Positions 52,374-63,109 are shown, numbered from the stretch's first letter. The stretch: 64,000 nucleotides of DNA from Holophagales bacterium (GCA_016719485.1 JADJZB010000004.1:62001-126000), one strand, 5' to 3'. The notes: generated by a model from the letters alone, not told the origin. Made by a program: numbers and translations.

Positions 52374-53795
52374 TCATCCTGGCTTTTCCCCTGCGGTCGG
52401 GGATCCACCGGCGCTCGGCGCCCGCAGCCGGCGCAGCGCGGCAACTGCCCAGACCGCGCCGCCGGCAAAGGCGAGCAGGCCACCGGCCGCCATCACGCCG
52501 AGACCGAGTCCCTGCCCCACGTGGTCGATCTGCTGCTCGACGCCGTAGGCTTTCCGGCCCAGACCATAGCTGCCCGCGAGCATGAGGCCTGTTGAGAAGA
52601 CGAATTGGCCCACGCCGTAGAGAACGGCCACGAGGCGCAGCGCCCGAGAGGAATCGGCCGCGCCCGGCACCGTACCGGGCAGCAGCAGGGTGAGCGCCAT
52701 GTACGCGAGCGTTACCGCACCGATACAGGCGTGGTAGTGGCCCGGAATGCGCAGGTCGGAACCTCGGATCAGCGCCCCGTAGACAAAGCCGACCAGCATC
52801 AGCGCGACGCTCGCCGAAAGCGGCCAGAGCGCTGCCCGCGACGGCGAGTCCGGGCGGATCTCCCGGACCCTGAAGTGCGGTGCGAGGACGAGCGCGAGAA
52901 AGAGCAGGACCGCGGGAAAGAGCGCCCACTGCATCACCAGCACGAATCCAGAACGGTGGAACCGCCACATCGGCCCCCGCGCCAGGAGGTCGAGGATCGG
53001 GAGGAGCGGGATCGCGAGCGAGAGAGAGATCCACGACAGACGGTCGACGATCCGCCGCCCCGATCCCCAGGCAGCGAGCAGCGCCCACGCGACCAGGACG
53101 AAGGCGACGTTCGCGAGCTGGAGCACGTGGCCGGGACCCCACATCAGGATCTCGAATCGGGTCATGTCGTCCAGACCGTCGGGGAGGCGCACGATTCCCG
53201 CTCCCAGCGCGGCCACCGCCAGCAGGACGTAGATCGCCCCCAGGCGGACCAGGCCGCCCGTCGCGGCGAGCGTTACCGCGACCACGGGAGCAAACCCGGC
53301 TGGTCCTCCGACGCCCGCCGGCAGGACGGACCGTCGGGTGCCGACGCCGAGGAATCCACGGTCGAGATAGGTCGAAGCGACGCCGGCGAAGAAGAGCACC
53401 AGCCCGGCCTCGTAGAGCGGATGAGCGACGAGCGGCACGTAGTTGACGGGGTGAACGGTGCCCACTCCGGGCAGGAGCCCGCCGAGGAGCAGCAACGCCC
53501 CGACGCTCGAGAGCCATGGCGCCAAGGCGGCCGCCCGGCTCGCCCTCGGCGACTGCCCCGCTGTCAACCGATGGAAGTGAAAGAGCGCCACCGGCAGCGC
53601 GGAGAACGCGGCCACGACACCGAGCCCGACATGGACGATCAGCGCACGGCGAGCGAGGTCCGTGTCCGTGAGGTGGCGTGCCAGGATCGGCACCCGAGCC
53701 GCGGCCACGGCCAGTGCGAGCACCCCGCTGCCGGCGAGCGATGCGACCGCCAGCACGAGCCAGTGGCGCGCGAGCCTGCGCCGATCACGAGTCAT
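52374..53795 (-). CDS. Divergent heme-copper oxidase subunit I-like protein
   Basis: 473-residue protein with about twelve helices. Histidine-bearing motifs follow the subunit I order: His55 (HVGLG, low-spin heme), His223 (MWGPGHVLQL, in the place of the copper-ligand GHPE), His280 (FHRSG, where the usual His-His pair is expected but the second residue is Arg), His353 and His355 (GHYHACIGA, equal to the HFH heme pair), plus His425. Neighbouring RIC suggests nitric oxide or oxygen chemistry. No subunit II or cytochrome c gene is beside it. It may be a nitric oxide reductase-like enzyme or a heme-binding sensor or transport relative. Confidence 0.6.
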   Translation of the reverse strand: MTRDRRRLARHWLVLAVASLAGSGVLALAVAAARVPILARHLTDTDLARRALIVHVGLGVVAAFSALPVALFHFHRLTAGQSPRASRAAALAPWLSSVGALLLLGGLLPGVGTVHPVNYVPLVAHPLYEAGLVLFFAGVASTYLDRGFLGVGTRRSVLPAGVGGPAGFAPVVAVTLAATGGLVRLGAIYVLLAVAALGAGIVRLPDGLDDMTRFEILMWGPGHVLQLANVAFVLVAWALLAAWGSGRRIVDRLSWISLSLAIPLLPILDLLARGPMWRFHRSGFVLVMQWALFPAVLLFLALVLAPHFRVREIRPDSPSRAALWPLSASVALMLVGFVYGALIRGSDLRIPGHYHACIGAVTLAYMALTLLLPGTVPGAADSSRALRLVAVLYGVGQFVFSTGLMLAGSYGLGRKAYGVEQQIDHVGQGLGLGVMAAGGLLAFAGGAVWAVAALRRLRAPSAGGSPTAGEKPG

Positions 53796-53955
53796 GAGAC
53801 CCCCGGGACAGGACCGAACCTCGGTCTCCGGTCCTTCGACAGGCGAGGCGCGCCGTGCGCCGCGCGATTATGTGCGGCGACCCGGGGAACACACTGCCGG
53901 CATGAAGATCGCGGTCCTCGAGGCAGGCGGGTTCGGGAGAGGCACGCCTCACACC

Positions 53956-54927
53956 TCACCCGACGAGGCCGCAGACGCGGCGGCACTCGGCCATCACCGG
54001 CCCAGCCATGGCTCTGGCGCGCTCGCCCCCGGCCCGCAGCACCGATTCGACGAAGCCGGGGTCCCGCAGCAGCTCCTCCCGGCGGAGCCGGGCCGTGCGA
54101 AACGTGTCCAGGATCAGGCCGAGCAGGCGACTCTTCATCTCGCCGTAGCCGTGGCCGCCCTCGCTGAAGAGCTTCCGGGTGGCCGGCCACTCACCGTCTG
54201 GCGTCAGCAGCTTCAGAAGGGAATAGAGCGTGCTGCCCCGTGTGGCCTTCGGGGCCCCGAGCGGTGTCGAATCGGTAACGATCGACATCACGGACCTCCG
54301 GATCTCTCTCGGGGGCGAACAGCTCGATGGCGTTGCCATAGGACTTCGACATCTTCCGGCCGTCGATCCCCGGCACCACCGAGGCGCCCGGCAGGATCAC
54401 CGCCTCGGGAAGCCGCAGGATCTGTTCTCCACAGGTGTTATTAAAGGCCCCGGCGATGTCACGGGTCATCTCGAGGTGCTGCTTCTGATCCCGGCCCACC
54501 GGCACCCGGTCGGCCCGACGATCAGGACGTCCGCGGCCATCAGCACGGGATACGCGAACAAGCCGTGGGTCGGTGCGATCCCCCGCGCGAGCTTGTCCTT
54601 GTAGGAGTGCCCGCGCTGCAGCAGGCCCATGGGCGTCACCGTCGACAGCATCCAGGCGAGCTCCGTGACCTGTGGCACGCCCGATTGGCGATAGATGACC
54701 GCGCGTTCCGGGTCGAGGCCGAGCGCGAGGTAGTCCGCGGCAACCTGCAGAGCGAGGGACCGCAGCACCTTCCCGTCGTGAATCGTCGTCATCGCGTGCA
54801 GATCGGCGACGAAGAAGCAGCACTCGTTTCGAGGGTGAGCCTGCAGGGCGACGAACTGACGGATGGCGCCCAGGTAGTTCCCGAGATGGAGACTCCCCGA
54901 CGGCTGGACACCCGAGAGGATACGCAT
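53956..54927 (-). CDS. trpS: Tryptophanyl-tRNA synthetase (two frame shifts)
   Basis: Class I aminoacyl-tRNA synthetase of about 324 codons. The HIGH-like motif is GSLHLGNYLGA near residue 15 and KMSKS is in DGRKMSKSYGN. One-base shifts near 54505 (VLIVG to RVPVGRDQKQHLEM) and near 54310 (PE to EIRRSVMSIVTDS) break the frame. Since this gene is normally essential and single-copy, these are best explained as sequence errors. The start MRILSGVQPSG is the family norm. Confidence 0.85.
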
Positions 54928-55042
54928 CGGACCTCCGAGCCCGGAATCGTACGGCATGTCGCTGTGGCGCGAAGGCCGAGCTGCGGGGAGGAAGACATAG
55001 ACTCTAAACGCGGCGGTCCTCCCCGCTCGGAGTAGCTTCACG

Positions 55043-55312
55043 ATGAGAGACGTTCGGAAAGTCCCCGCATCCACTCGCTCTGGCCAGCTCGGCAGTTACT
55101 GGGGCAACCTGGTCATGCCTGCCGGCGAAATGACCGTCCCCGACAAGTTCTCGTTCGAAGACGGCGCCGGCATCGTCAACATCGTCAAGCGAGTTCTCGT
55201 GAACCCCCTCGACCTGACGACGAAGCTCTATCACTACGAAAGAGTCGACAGGTTCAACGCTCTCGAAGAGTCCGCGGGCAAACACTTACAAGCGAACAAG
55301 AAGGCCCGCTGA
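55043..55312 (+). CDS. Unrecognised 89-aa protein
   Basis: Short frame with coding-like composition (third positions G+C-rich) and a plausible soluble protein (MPAGEMTVPDKFSFEDGAG, KLYHYERVDRFNALEE). No signal peptide or known motif is seen. It may be a small real gene or the C-terminal remnant of a larger one; an overlapping minus-strand frame is less protein-like. Confidence 0.4.
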   Translation: MRDVRKVPASTRSGQLGSYWGNLVMPAGEMTVPDKFSFEDGAGIVNIVKRVLVNPLDLTTKLYHYERVDRFNALEESAGKHLQANKKAR

Positions 55313-55394
55313 AACATCCTTGAACGCGCTGCTCGAGTCGCTCTAAGAGGGCGTCAAGGCGGCCTCTGGGACGACCTCTTCGCGAGCTGCTTCG

Positions 55395-56566
55395 TCAGGC
55401 AGGGATCCTCCCGCGGAGAGCCTCGGGAACATGCGGACCTGGTTCCGCGATGAGGCTCCGCGCGGCGTCCATCTTGCCGAAGACGCCCCATGCCAGCACA
55501 CCGTGCACGCGGCCGTCGCCGCCGAGGTAGTAGACGACGCCTCTGCGGAACGGCTCCTTCCAGTCGGCGACGACGTCGAGGTGCGGATCGAGCTCACCGA
55601 TCGCTTCGTATCCGAGGTCGAAGAGGTCCGAGTAGAAGAAGGGCAGATGGCGGTAGGCGACGTCCGCCCCGGCCATCGCGCGGCCGGCCTCCCGCCCCAT
55701 GCACTTGGCGTTGTCCTCGTGCTCGACCCGGATCCGCTGCCCGAGCGCCGGGCTCGAGAACCGCGCGACGTCGCCGGCGGCGAAGACGGCCGGGTCTGAC
55801 GTACGCAGCCTCTCGTCCACGAGGATGCCGTCGTCCACGGCGAGTCCGGCCTCTGCGGCGAGGCGGTCGTTCGGGATGATGCCGAGCCCCGCCACCACGA
55901 GGTCGGCCCGGATCTCGCCCCGGTCGGTCTTCAGCGTGAACCCGGGGCCGTGAGCCTCGAGCCCGGTAAGGCGCTCCCCCGGCCGGACCTCGACCTCACG
56001 CTCCGAATAGTAGTCGTTCAGGTGCACCGCGAGCTCTCGCGGAAAGAGACGCCCGCCGATCCCTTCATCGGGGAAGAGCAACGTCACTCGATAGCCAGCC
56101 GTCGCGAGCGAAGCCGCGATCTCCGAGCCGATGAAGCCTCCGCCGACGACCGCCACGTGCTTGCCCACCGGGAGCGCCCGGACGCGCTGGTAGTCCGCGA
56201 CGGTCCGGTAGTAGACGACCTCGTCGCCGCCGAAGGGCAGGCGCCGCGGGGTTCCACCCGTCGCGAGGAGGAGCCGCTCGTACCCGACGGTCTCGCTCTC
56301 TCGAGCGCGACCCGCCGCGAGACCCGGTCGATCGCGACGACGCGCGCACCGGTGCGACTCGAGACGCCCTCGACGGCGGGCAGCCAGATCGAGCCCTCCT
56401 CTTGCCCCGTCCAGAGACCCTTCGTGAGCGGCGGCCGCGAGTACGGTCCCACCGGCTCCTCACCGAGCAGGACGATCGACCCGCTCGCGTCCATCGACCG
56501 GATCCCCTGCGCCGCGGCGTGCCCCGTCATCCCGGCGCCGATCACCACGTACTTGAAGTCGGACAT
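55395..56566 (-). CDS. FAD-dependent NAD(P)H ferredoxin reductase-like protein (one frame shift)
   Basis: About 390-residue flavoprotein of the rubredoxin/ferredoxin reductase (AIF-like) family. The N-terminal FAD motif is VVIGAGMTGHAAAQGI, the NAD motif is VAVVGGGFIGSEIAASL, the second FAD motif is VFAAGDVARF, and a C-terminal reductase domain follows. A one-base shift near 56300 separates the two nucleotide-binding halves. The partner (ferredoxin, rubredoxin or quinone) is not evident from the neighbours. Confidence 0.85.
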
Positions 56567-56581
56567 CGGTCCCCCCTCCTC

Positions 56582-57028
56582 CTAGGTTTGGCCAGTCGCC
56601 TTCGCCTCCAGGACCTTCAGCTGGGCTCGAAGCGCCTTCTCGCGGCCGTAGCGCTCCGTCACGTCGCGCATCACCGCCACCACCCACTCGATCCGGCCCC
56701 CGACGTCCTTCAGCAGCTGGATCGAGAACTCGACGGAGATCTGCCGGCCGTCCTTGTGGAGCGCAGGCACGGCGAGCAGCTGGCCCTCACCGTAGCGGGT
56801 GACGCCGGTCTTCATGGTCGTCTTCCAGCCGGCCCAGTGCCGGCCGCGAAGCCGCTCGGGGATGATGAAGTCCATCGAAACTCCGAGCGCCTCGAAGGCG
56901 CGGAAGCCGAAGACCCGCTCGGCCCCGGCGTTCCAGTACCGCACCGTACCCTCTTGGTCGCTGATCAGGATCGCATCGGGCGAGCCGTCCAGGATGCGGC
57001 GGAGGAGATCGTCAGGGAGCGCAGTCAT
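56582..57028 (-). CDS. Single PAS-domain protein
   Basis: 148-residue stand-alone PAS domain: ILDGSPDAILISDQEGTVRY, WNAGAERVFGF and a PAC-type end (RIEWVVAVMRDVTERY), then a short coiled coil. No kinase, HTH or cyclase output follows. The reading frame extends to 57355, but the internal ATG at 57026-57028 fits the domain boundary. It lies 15 bases upstream of the reductase and is probably co-transcribed as a small sensor or partner. Confidence 0.75.
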   Translation of the reverse strand: MTALPDDLLRRILDGSPDAILISDQEGTVRYWNAGAERVFGFRAFEALGVSMDFIIPERLRGRHWAGWKTTMKTGVTRYGEGQLLAVPALHKDGRQISVEFSIQLLKDVGGRIEWVVAVMRDVTERYGREKALRAQLKVLEAKATGQT

Positions 57029-57187
57029 CGAACCTCGGGGGAACGGATGAGCAGGCGTTTCGTACCGTCCCGCGCGATACGATACCCGAATCGGGCCTGC
57101 AACAGGGTCCTTCGCTGCACCGAAGGGATCGTCGACGGCGGGCGGAGTGGGCTCGGCATCAGGCTCAGAGAGAGTCATGAGAGAGCC

Positions 57188-59842
57188 ATGATCGACGTGG
57201 ACCAGCGTTTGCCTCTGCCCTCCGGAGCATCTGGCACTTACTACTCGCTCCCGCTGCTCGAGAGAGCAGGGGTCGCCAACATCTCGCGGCTGCCGGTGAG
57301 CCTCCGAATCCTCCTCGAATCGGTGCTCCGCAATCGCGACGGCCGGCGCATCCACGACGAGGACGTCGAAACGCTCGCGCCCTGGCAGCCGAGCGCCACG
57401 CGGACTGCGGAGGTGCTTTCGTCGTCGGCCGCGTCCCCCTGCAGGACTTCACCGGCGTGCCGCTCCTCGTCGATCTCGCCGCGATGCGCTCTGCGGGAGC
57501 GCGCCACGGCGGGGACGTCGAGCGGGTGTAGCCGCTGGTTCCCGTCGATCTCGTCGTCGACCACTCGGTCCAGGTCGACTACTTCGGCCGGAGCGAAGCG
57601 CTCCAGCCCAACACGGAGATGGAATTCCGCCGTAACGGCGAGCGCTACCGCTTCTCAAGTGGGGGCGCAGGCATTCGACGGGCTACGGATCGTCCCGCCC
57701 GTCTTCGGCATCTGCCATCAGGTGAACCTCGAATTCCTGGCGCGCGGCGTCCTCGAGAAAAACGGTGTGGTGTACCCCGACTCGCTGGTCGGCACCGACT
57801 CGCACACGACGATGGTCAACGGGCTCGGGGTCGTCGGCTGGGGCGTCGGTGGCATCGAGGCGGAGGCGGCGATGCTCGGACAGCCGGTCTACCTCCTCCT
57901 GCCCGACGTCGTCGGCGTGCATCTCTACGGTCGGCTGCGTGGGGGGGTGGCCGCGACCGATCTGGTCCTGCACATCACCTCGCTTCTACGGCAGGCACGG
58001 GTCGTCGGCAAGCTCGTCGAGTTTCACGGTGAGGGGGCCGCGAGCCTGTCCGTGCCCGACCGAGCCACGCTCGGGAACATGGCGCCGGAGTATGGCGCGA
58101 CGATCGGCTTCTTCCCCGTCGATGAACAATCCCTGTCGCTATCTCCAGGCGACCGGCCGGAGCGACGAGCACGTGGAGACGGTGCGTCGCTACTTCCAGG
58201 CCCAGGGGCTCTTCGGCATGCCCGAGCGCGGCCAGTGCGACTACACGACCGTGATCGACGTGGACCTCGGCGCCGTGGAGCCGTCGGTCGCCGGCCCCAA
58301 GCGGCCACAGGACCGGATCGCTCTGGGACGACTCAAGAAGACATTCCTCTCCCTTCTGACCGATCCCGAGGGCTACGGCAAGTCGGCCGCCGACGCCGCT
58401 CGCCGCGTGACGGTGCAGCTGGGGGACGCGGCCGACCCACAGCCGGGCGGCGGTGAACAGTCGATCGAGACGCTTCCCGACGGACGTGCGAAGGACACCA
58501 ACACGCTCACCGAGACCGAGATGATGAACGACCGGCCGACGCCCGACCGGCTCGGCGAGGCGAGCGGGCAGGCTGCGCGCCCTTCAACCTGCGAGCTGGC
58601 TCACGGCGACGTCGTCATCGCCGCCATCACCTCATGCACCAACACGTCGAACCCTGCGGGTCATGCTGGCCGCGGGCTTGCTGGCGAAGAACGCCGTCGA
58701 GCGAGGGCTCAGGGTCAAGCCGTGGGTGAAGACCTCCGCTTGGCCGCGCCCGGCTCACGCGTCGTGAGCGAGTACCTGACGAGGACCGGCCACAGCCGTT
58801 CCTCGACCGGCTGGGGTTCCACGTCGTGGCGTTCGGCTGCACCACCTGTATCGGCAACTCGGGACCTCTCGATCGTGGGCTCGAAGAGGCGCTCACCAGG
58901 AACGACGTCATCGGCGTCAGCGTTCTCTCCGGAAATCGCAACTTCGAGGTCCGCATCCACCAGAGCGTGAAAGCGAACTTCCTCATGAGCCCTCCGCTGG
59001 TCGTGGCCTTTGCCATCGCCGGCCGAATCGACGTCGATCTCACGCGCGAGCCACTCGGTGTCGTCGACGGACGCGAGTTCCACCTCCGCGACGTATGGCC
59101 GTCCATGCAGGAAGTCGATGCGCTGCTGGGGAGCGCGTTCGATCCCGCGGAGTACCGGCGCGTCTATGCCGACTTCGCCCACCAGAACCCGCTGTGGAAC
59201 CTGATCCCTGCCGGGACGGGGCACGACTACGAATGGGACCCGGCGTCGCTCTATATCCGCGAGCCGCCGTACTTCGAGCCTTCGATGGCGGCTGCGCCGC
59301 CGGACGGGATCTCCGGTGCGCGGGCGCTCGCGATATTCGGTGATTCGATCACGACGGACCACATCAGCCCGGCGGGGGCGATCCAGCCGGTGTCGCCGGC
59401 CGGCGGCTACCTGGGCGGCAAGAGCGTTTCCGTCCCGGAGTTCAACAGCTACGGCGCGCGGCGAGGCAACCACGAGGTCATGGTCCGCGGGACGTTTGCC
59501 AACGTGCGAATCCGGAACCTGATGGTGCCTCACGTCGAGGGCGGCATCACCCTCCACCAGCCTGGCGGCGAGCGCATGGGCATCTACGACGCCGCCGAGC
59601 GGTACCGCGCCGAGGGATTGCCCCTGATCGTCATTGCCGGACTGGACTACGGAGCGATTCGACCTGGACCTTGGTGCGCCTCTTCGCCCGCGCCAGCCGG
59701 CAATCCTGCACATCGAACGTCAAGGCGAGCAGCGCGAGTCGGTACCGCTCGTGTCCGGATCGACACGCCGATCGAAGCCGCGTACTTCTCGGCGGGCGGA
59801 ATCCTGAACTATGTGCTCGAACAGCTGCTCGACCACGCGTAA
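57188..59842 (+). pseudogene. acnA: Aconitate hydratase AcnA, damaged
   Basis: Aconitase A homologue. In order are seen LPLLERAGVANISRLPVSLR, QDFTGVPLLVDLAAMRSAG, the ICHQVNLEFL and GTDSHTTMVNGLG motifs, the cluster cysteines in SCTNTSNP and GCTTCIGNSGPL, and the swivel domain (GDSITTDHISPAGAI). There is a TAG in place of a sense codon near 57530 and several one-base shifts (about 57425, 57530-57660, 58130, 58660, 58790). About 75-80 residues between AGLDYG and RVRIDTPIEAAYF are replaced by unrelated sequence, removing the catalytic YGSGSSRDW motif. The shifts may be errors; the deletion looks real. Confidence 0.8.
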
Positions 59843-59885
59843 GATGCGGGCACCCGTCGCATCCCGGGGCGAGCTGGAGGCGATC

Positions 59886-60965
59886 ATGAGCAGGACCAGG
59901 CAGCTCCAGGACCTCGGCCAGAGCCTGTGGCTGGACAACATCACGCGCGAGATCCTCGACGACGGTACCCTGCGCCGCTACGTCGACGAGCTCTCGCTCA
60001 CCGGTCTGACCTCGAACCCGACCATCTTCAACCAGGCCCTCGCGGGCTCCGCCGCCTACGACGAAGGCATACGCGACAAGGCGGCATCCGGGCAGTCCGC
60101 TGAGGCGCTGTTCCTGGATCTGGCGCTGGAAGACCTTCGCCGCGCCGCCGACCTCTTCCGGCCGGTCTTCGACGCCACGGATGGCGTCGATGGCTGGGTT
60201 TCGATGGAAGTGTCGCCCCTGCTGGCCAACGACACTTCGGGCAGCATCGAGGGCGCGGCGCGGATTCACCGGCAGGCCGATCGGCCGAACCTGTTCGTCA
60301 AGATTCCGGGCACGCCCGAAGGCATCCCGGCGATCGAGGAGTCGATCTTCGCCGGGGTGCCGATCAACGTGACGCTGCTGTTCTCTCGCGAGCAGTATCT
60401 CGCCGCAGCCGAGGCCTATCTTCGCGGCATCGAACGTCGCATCGCCGCCGGGCTCGAGCCGCGGGTCGCATCGGTCGCTTCGCTGTTCGTGAGCCGGTGG
60501 GACGCGGGAACCGGTGACAAGGTGCCGGCCGACCTGCGCAACCGGCTCGGGATCGCGGTCGCGGCGCGCACCTACCGCTCCTATCGCGAGCTGCTGGCGT
60601 CGCCGCGGTCGCGCTGGCTCGCCGCCGCCGGCGCACGTCCCCAGAGGCTGCTCTGGGCCAGCACGGGGACCAAGGACCCCGGGGCGTCGGACACGCTGTA
60701 CGTCGAAGCGCTGGCCGCCCCCGATACCATCGCCACGATTCCCGCGAAGACCCTCCTCGCCTTTGCGGAGCACGGCCAGCTCCGCGGCGTGATGGCTGTC
60801 GACGGCGACGCCGAAGCGGTGCTGGCGCGTTTCGTCGGAGCTGGCATCGACGTCGACGCGCTCGCGATCCAGCTGCAACGCGACGGCGCGCGGGCGTTCG
60901 TGAAATCGTGGACGGCGCTCCTCGGGCGCCTCACCGAAATGCGCGCAGCGCTCGAGTCGAAATGA
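59886..60965 (+). CDS. tal: Transaldolase
   Basis: Pentose-phosphate pathway enzyme of 359 residues, subfamily with longer N-terminus. Recognisable segments are GLTSNPTIFNQAL, VSMEVSPLLANDT, LFVKIPGTPEGIPAIEE with the Schiff-base lysine in VKIPGT, INVTLLFSREQYLAAAEAY, and the second-half LLWASTGTKDP. The start MSRTRQLQDLGQSLWLDN matches the family. It lies about 45 bases after acnA. Confidence 0.92.
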   Translation: MSRTRQLQDLGQSLWLDNITREILDDGTLRRYVDELSLTGLTSNPTIFNQALAGSAAYDEGIRDKAASGQSAEALFLDLALEDLRRAADLFRPVFDATDGVDGWVSMEVSPLLANDTSGSIEGAARIHRQADRPNLFVKIPGTPEGIPAIEESIFAGVPINVTLLFSREQYLAAAEAYLRGIERRIAAGLEPRVASVASLFVSRWDAGTGDKVPADLRNRLGIAVAARTYRSYRELLASPRSRWLAAAGARPQRLLWASTGTKDPGASDTLYVEALAAPDTIATIPAKTLLAFAEHGQLRGVMAVDGDAEAVLARFVGAGIDVDALAIQLQRDGARAFVKSWTALLGRLTEMRAALESK

Positions 60966-61026
60966 GTCCCGGAAGGTCCTTGAGGGGGCGACCGCTCGTC
61001 CGGGCGCCGCACCGGACGAGCGCCGT

Positions 61027-61626
61027 GTGACGCACCGGCCGACGACACCCGGGGCGCCGCCCGAAGCAGACCGGCGGACGCTGTACACGATCGGGCATTC
61101 GACCCGTTCGGCGAGCGAGCTCATCGACGTTCTTCGCGCGGCGTCGGTGACCCGCGTCGTCGATATCCGCAGCATCCCGAGGTCGCGAACCAACCCGCAG
61201 TTTGGCATCGAGGTGCTGCCGGAGACGCTGGCCGGCGCGGGCCTCGATTACGTCCATCTTCCCGCGCTCGGGGGCCTTCGCACGAACGTCGAGATTGCGG
61301 AAGAGGGCACCAACGCCGGGTGGGTACGCCGGTCGTTCCGCAACTACGCCGACTACGCCCGCACCCCGTCGTTCCGGGACGGCCTGCACGCGCTGCTCCA
61401 CATGGCTTCGGGGCAGACGTGCGCCATCATGTGCGCCGAAGCCGTCTGGTGGCGCTGCCACCGGCGTATCGTCACCGACCACGTGCTCGCGCACGGCATG
61501 GCCGTGGTCCATCTCTTCACCCGAACGAAGAGCGCGCCGGCGTTGCTGACGCCTTTCGCGGTCGTGGACGCCCAGGCGGGCGTCTCCTACCCCGTGCCTG
61601 AACGAGGTCTCCCCGTATGCCGGTAG
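61027..61626 (+). CDS. DUF488 family protein
   Basis: 199-residue protein with the DUF488 hallmarks: YTIGHSTRSASELIDVL, VVDIRSIPRSRTNPQF, and a Cys motif (CAIMCAEAVWWRCHRRIV) near residue 138. The function of the family is not established; the conserved cysteine-histidine segment suggests a catalytic or nucleic-acid role. It starts at GTG 61027 and overlaps the AlkA-like gene by 10 bases. Confidence 0.85.
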   Translation: MTHRPTTPGAPPEADRRTLYTIGHSTRSASELIDVLRAASVTRVVDIRSIPRSRTNPQFGIEVLPETLAGAGLDYVHLPALGGLRTNVEIAEEGTNAGWVRRSFRNYADYARTPSFRDGLHALLHMASGQTCAIMCAEAVWWRCHRRIVTDHVLAHGMAVVHLFTRTKSAPALLTPFAVVDAQAGVSYPVPERGLPVCR

Positions 61627-62657
61627 ACGCACGCCCCACCGTCTCGCGCTCGCGGTATGAATGTCCCGTCGTGGCTCCCTACCGACTCGATCTCACGGTG
61701 AGCGTGCTACGGCGCTTGTCGACGAACGTCGTCGATCTGCTCACGCCGGATGGGCAGTACCGGCGCGTTCTCGGAGGGGCGCGCCATCCGGTGACCGTTG
61801 ATGTCACCCAGGTCAGTCCGGAGATGCTCACGGTGACGATCGAGGGGGACGAGCGCGAGCACTGTGGGGCGCTCGTGCTCGTGCGCCGGATGCTGGGCGT
61901 CGACTGTGACCTGACACACTTCGACCGCACGGCGGCGGGCATGCCGTGGCTGACGCGCCTGGCGGCTCGAACGCGCGGCGTCCGGCCGCCTCGTTATCCG
62001 ACCCTCTGGGAGGCCTGCGTCAACGCGATCGTCTTCCAGCAGGTCAGCCTGCAGGCAGCCAGCGCGATCATCCGCCGCCTGATCGTCGCTCTCGGCCCGC
62101 CCCTGGACAGCGGGGGCGTGCCCCTCTACGCATTTCCGGGCCCCGCGACGATACAGGGCGTGAAAGACGACCTGTTGCGCGCGGCCGGCCTCAGCCTCGG
62201 CAAGCTCACGACCGTGCGGCGGGTCGGCGAAGCGCTCGCGACAGGCGCTCTCGACGAGACCATGCTGGAGGAGCGCCCGAGTCCCGCCGCCGCGGCTCTC
62301 CTACGCGGGATCAAGGGGATCGGTCCAGGGACGGCTGCCATCCTCCTTCTTCGAGGGCTCGGGCGCCTCGACGTGTTCCCCGCCCACGACACCAGCGTGG
62401 CGCGAACTCTCATGCTCGTGTCCGGACCGGCGCAGGTCGATATCGAGACTGTTCTCCGTGCACTGAGTCCTCAGCAGGGAATGCTCTACTACCTTCTGTT
62501 GCTTGCGCGCCTGGAGGCTCGGAACGACGTTGGGCGCGCTTCCGCCGCGGCGGCGACCCCCGGGACTTCGCCCCGCCGTAGCCTCGCCGCATCGGAACCT
62601 ACGGGCCGGGCTCGGCGCCCAAAGGAGATCGAATTAACGAACCAGCGAAGGTGGTGA
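61617..62657 (+). CDS. AlkA-like DNA-3-methyladenine glycosylase
   Basis: HhH-GPD base-excision repair enzyme. The N-terminal AlkA-type domain is followed by the glycosylase fold (LWEACVNAIVFQQVSLQAA), the helix-hairpin-helix LLRGIKGIGPGTAAILLL and catalytic Asp in RLDVFPAHDTSVAR. The last 45 residues (GRASAAAATPGTSPRRS onward) are not family-like and probably represent run-on into the remnant downstream. Coupled with DUF488. Confidence 0.88.
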   Translation: MPVDARPTVSRSRYECPVVAPYRLDLTVSVLRRLSTNVVDLLTPDGQYRRVLGGARHPVTVDVTQVSPEMLTVTIEGDEREHCGALVLVRRMLGVDCDLTHFDRTAAGMPWLTRLAARTRGVRPPRYPTLWEACVNAIVFQQVSLQAASAIIRRLIVALGPPLDSGGVPLYAFPGPATIQGVKDDLLRAAGLSLGKLTTVRRVGEALATGALDETMLEERPSPAAAALLRGIKGIGPGTAAILLLRGLGRLDVFPAHDTSVARTLMLVSGPAQVDIETVLRALSPQQGMLYYLLLLARLEARNDVGRASAAAATPGTSPRRSLAASEPTGRARRPKEIELTNQRRW

Positions 62658-63109
62658 GCGGACCTGGTTTCGCCCCGGGAATCGCGCTCGAGCAAGTGCC
62701 CGACGGCGCCATGCACCTCGAGAACAACGTTCCCGGGATCTTCGCCGGCGGCAATATCGTGCGCTGGCCGGACCCACTCACCGGTGAGCGCATCCGCGTC
62801 GAACACTGGGTCGTCGCCGAGCGCCAGGGACAGACGGCGGCGCGGAACATGCTGGGCCGGCGGGAGCGGTTCGACGCCGTTCCGTTCTTCTGGACCGAGC
62901 AGTACGATTTCGGCCTCGTCTATGTGGGTCACGCCGAGGGCTGGGACGAGGCCGAGCTCGACGGACAGCTCGACGGCGACACGCGCGACTGCACCATCAC
63001 CTATAGCCGAAGCGGCAGGAGGCTGGCGGCGGCCTTCGTTCATCGGGATCTCGAGGCCTTGCGCGTGGAGGTGGAGCTCGAACGGGCCACACGAGGAGAG
63101 ATCTCGTGA
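62657..63109 (+). pseudogene. C-terminal remnant of an AIF-type FAD reductase
   Basis: About 150 codons matching only the end of ferredoxin reductase-like flavoproteins: NNVPGIFAGGNIVRWPDP (FAD motif), RIRVEHWVVAERQGQTAARN, then the reductase C-terminal domain. Both dinucleotide-binding motifs are absent, as if the 5' two-thirds had been deleted at the junction with the glycosylase gene. Confidence 0.7.
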
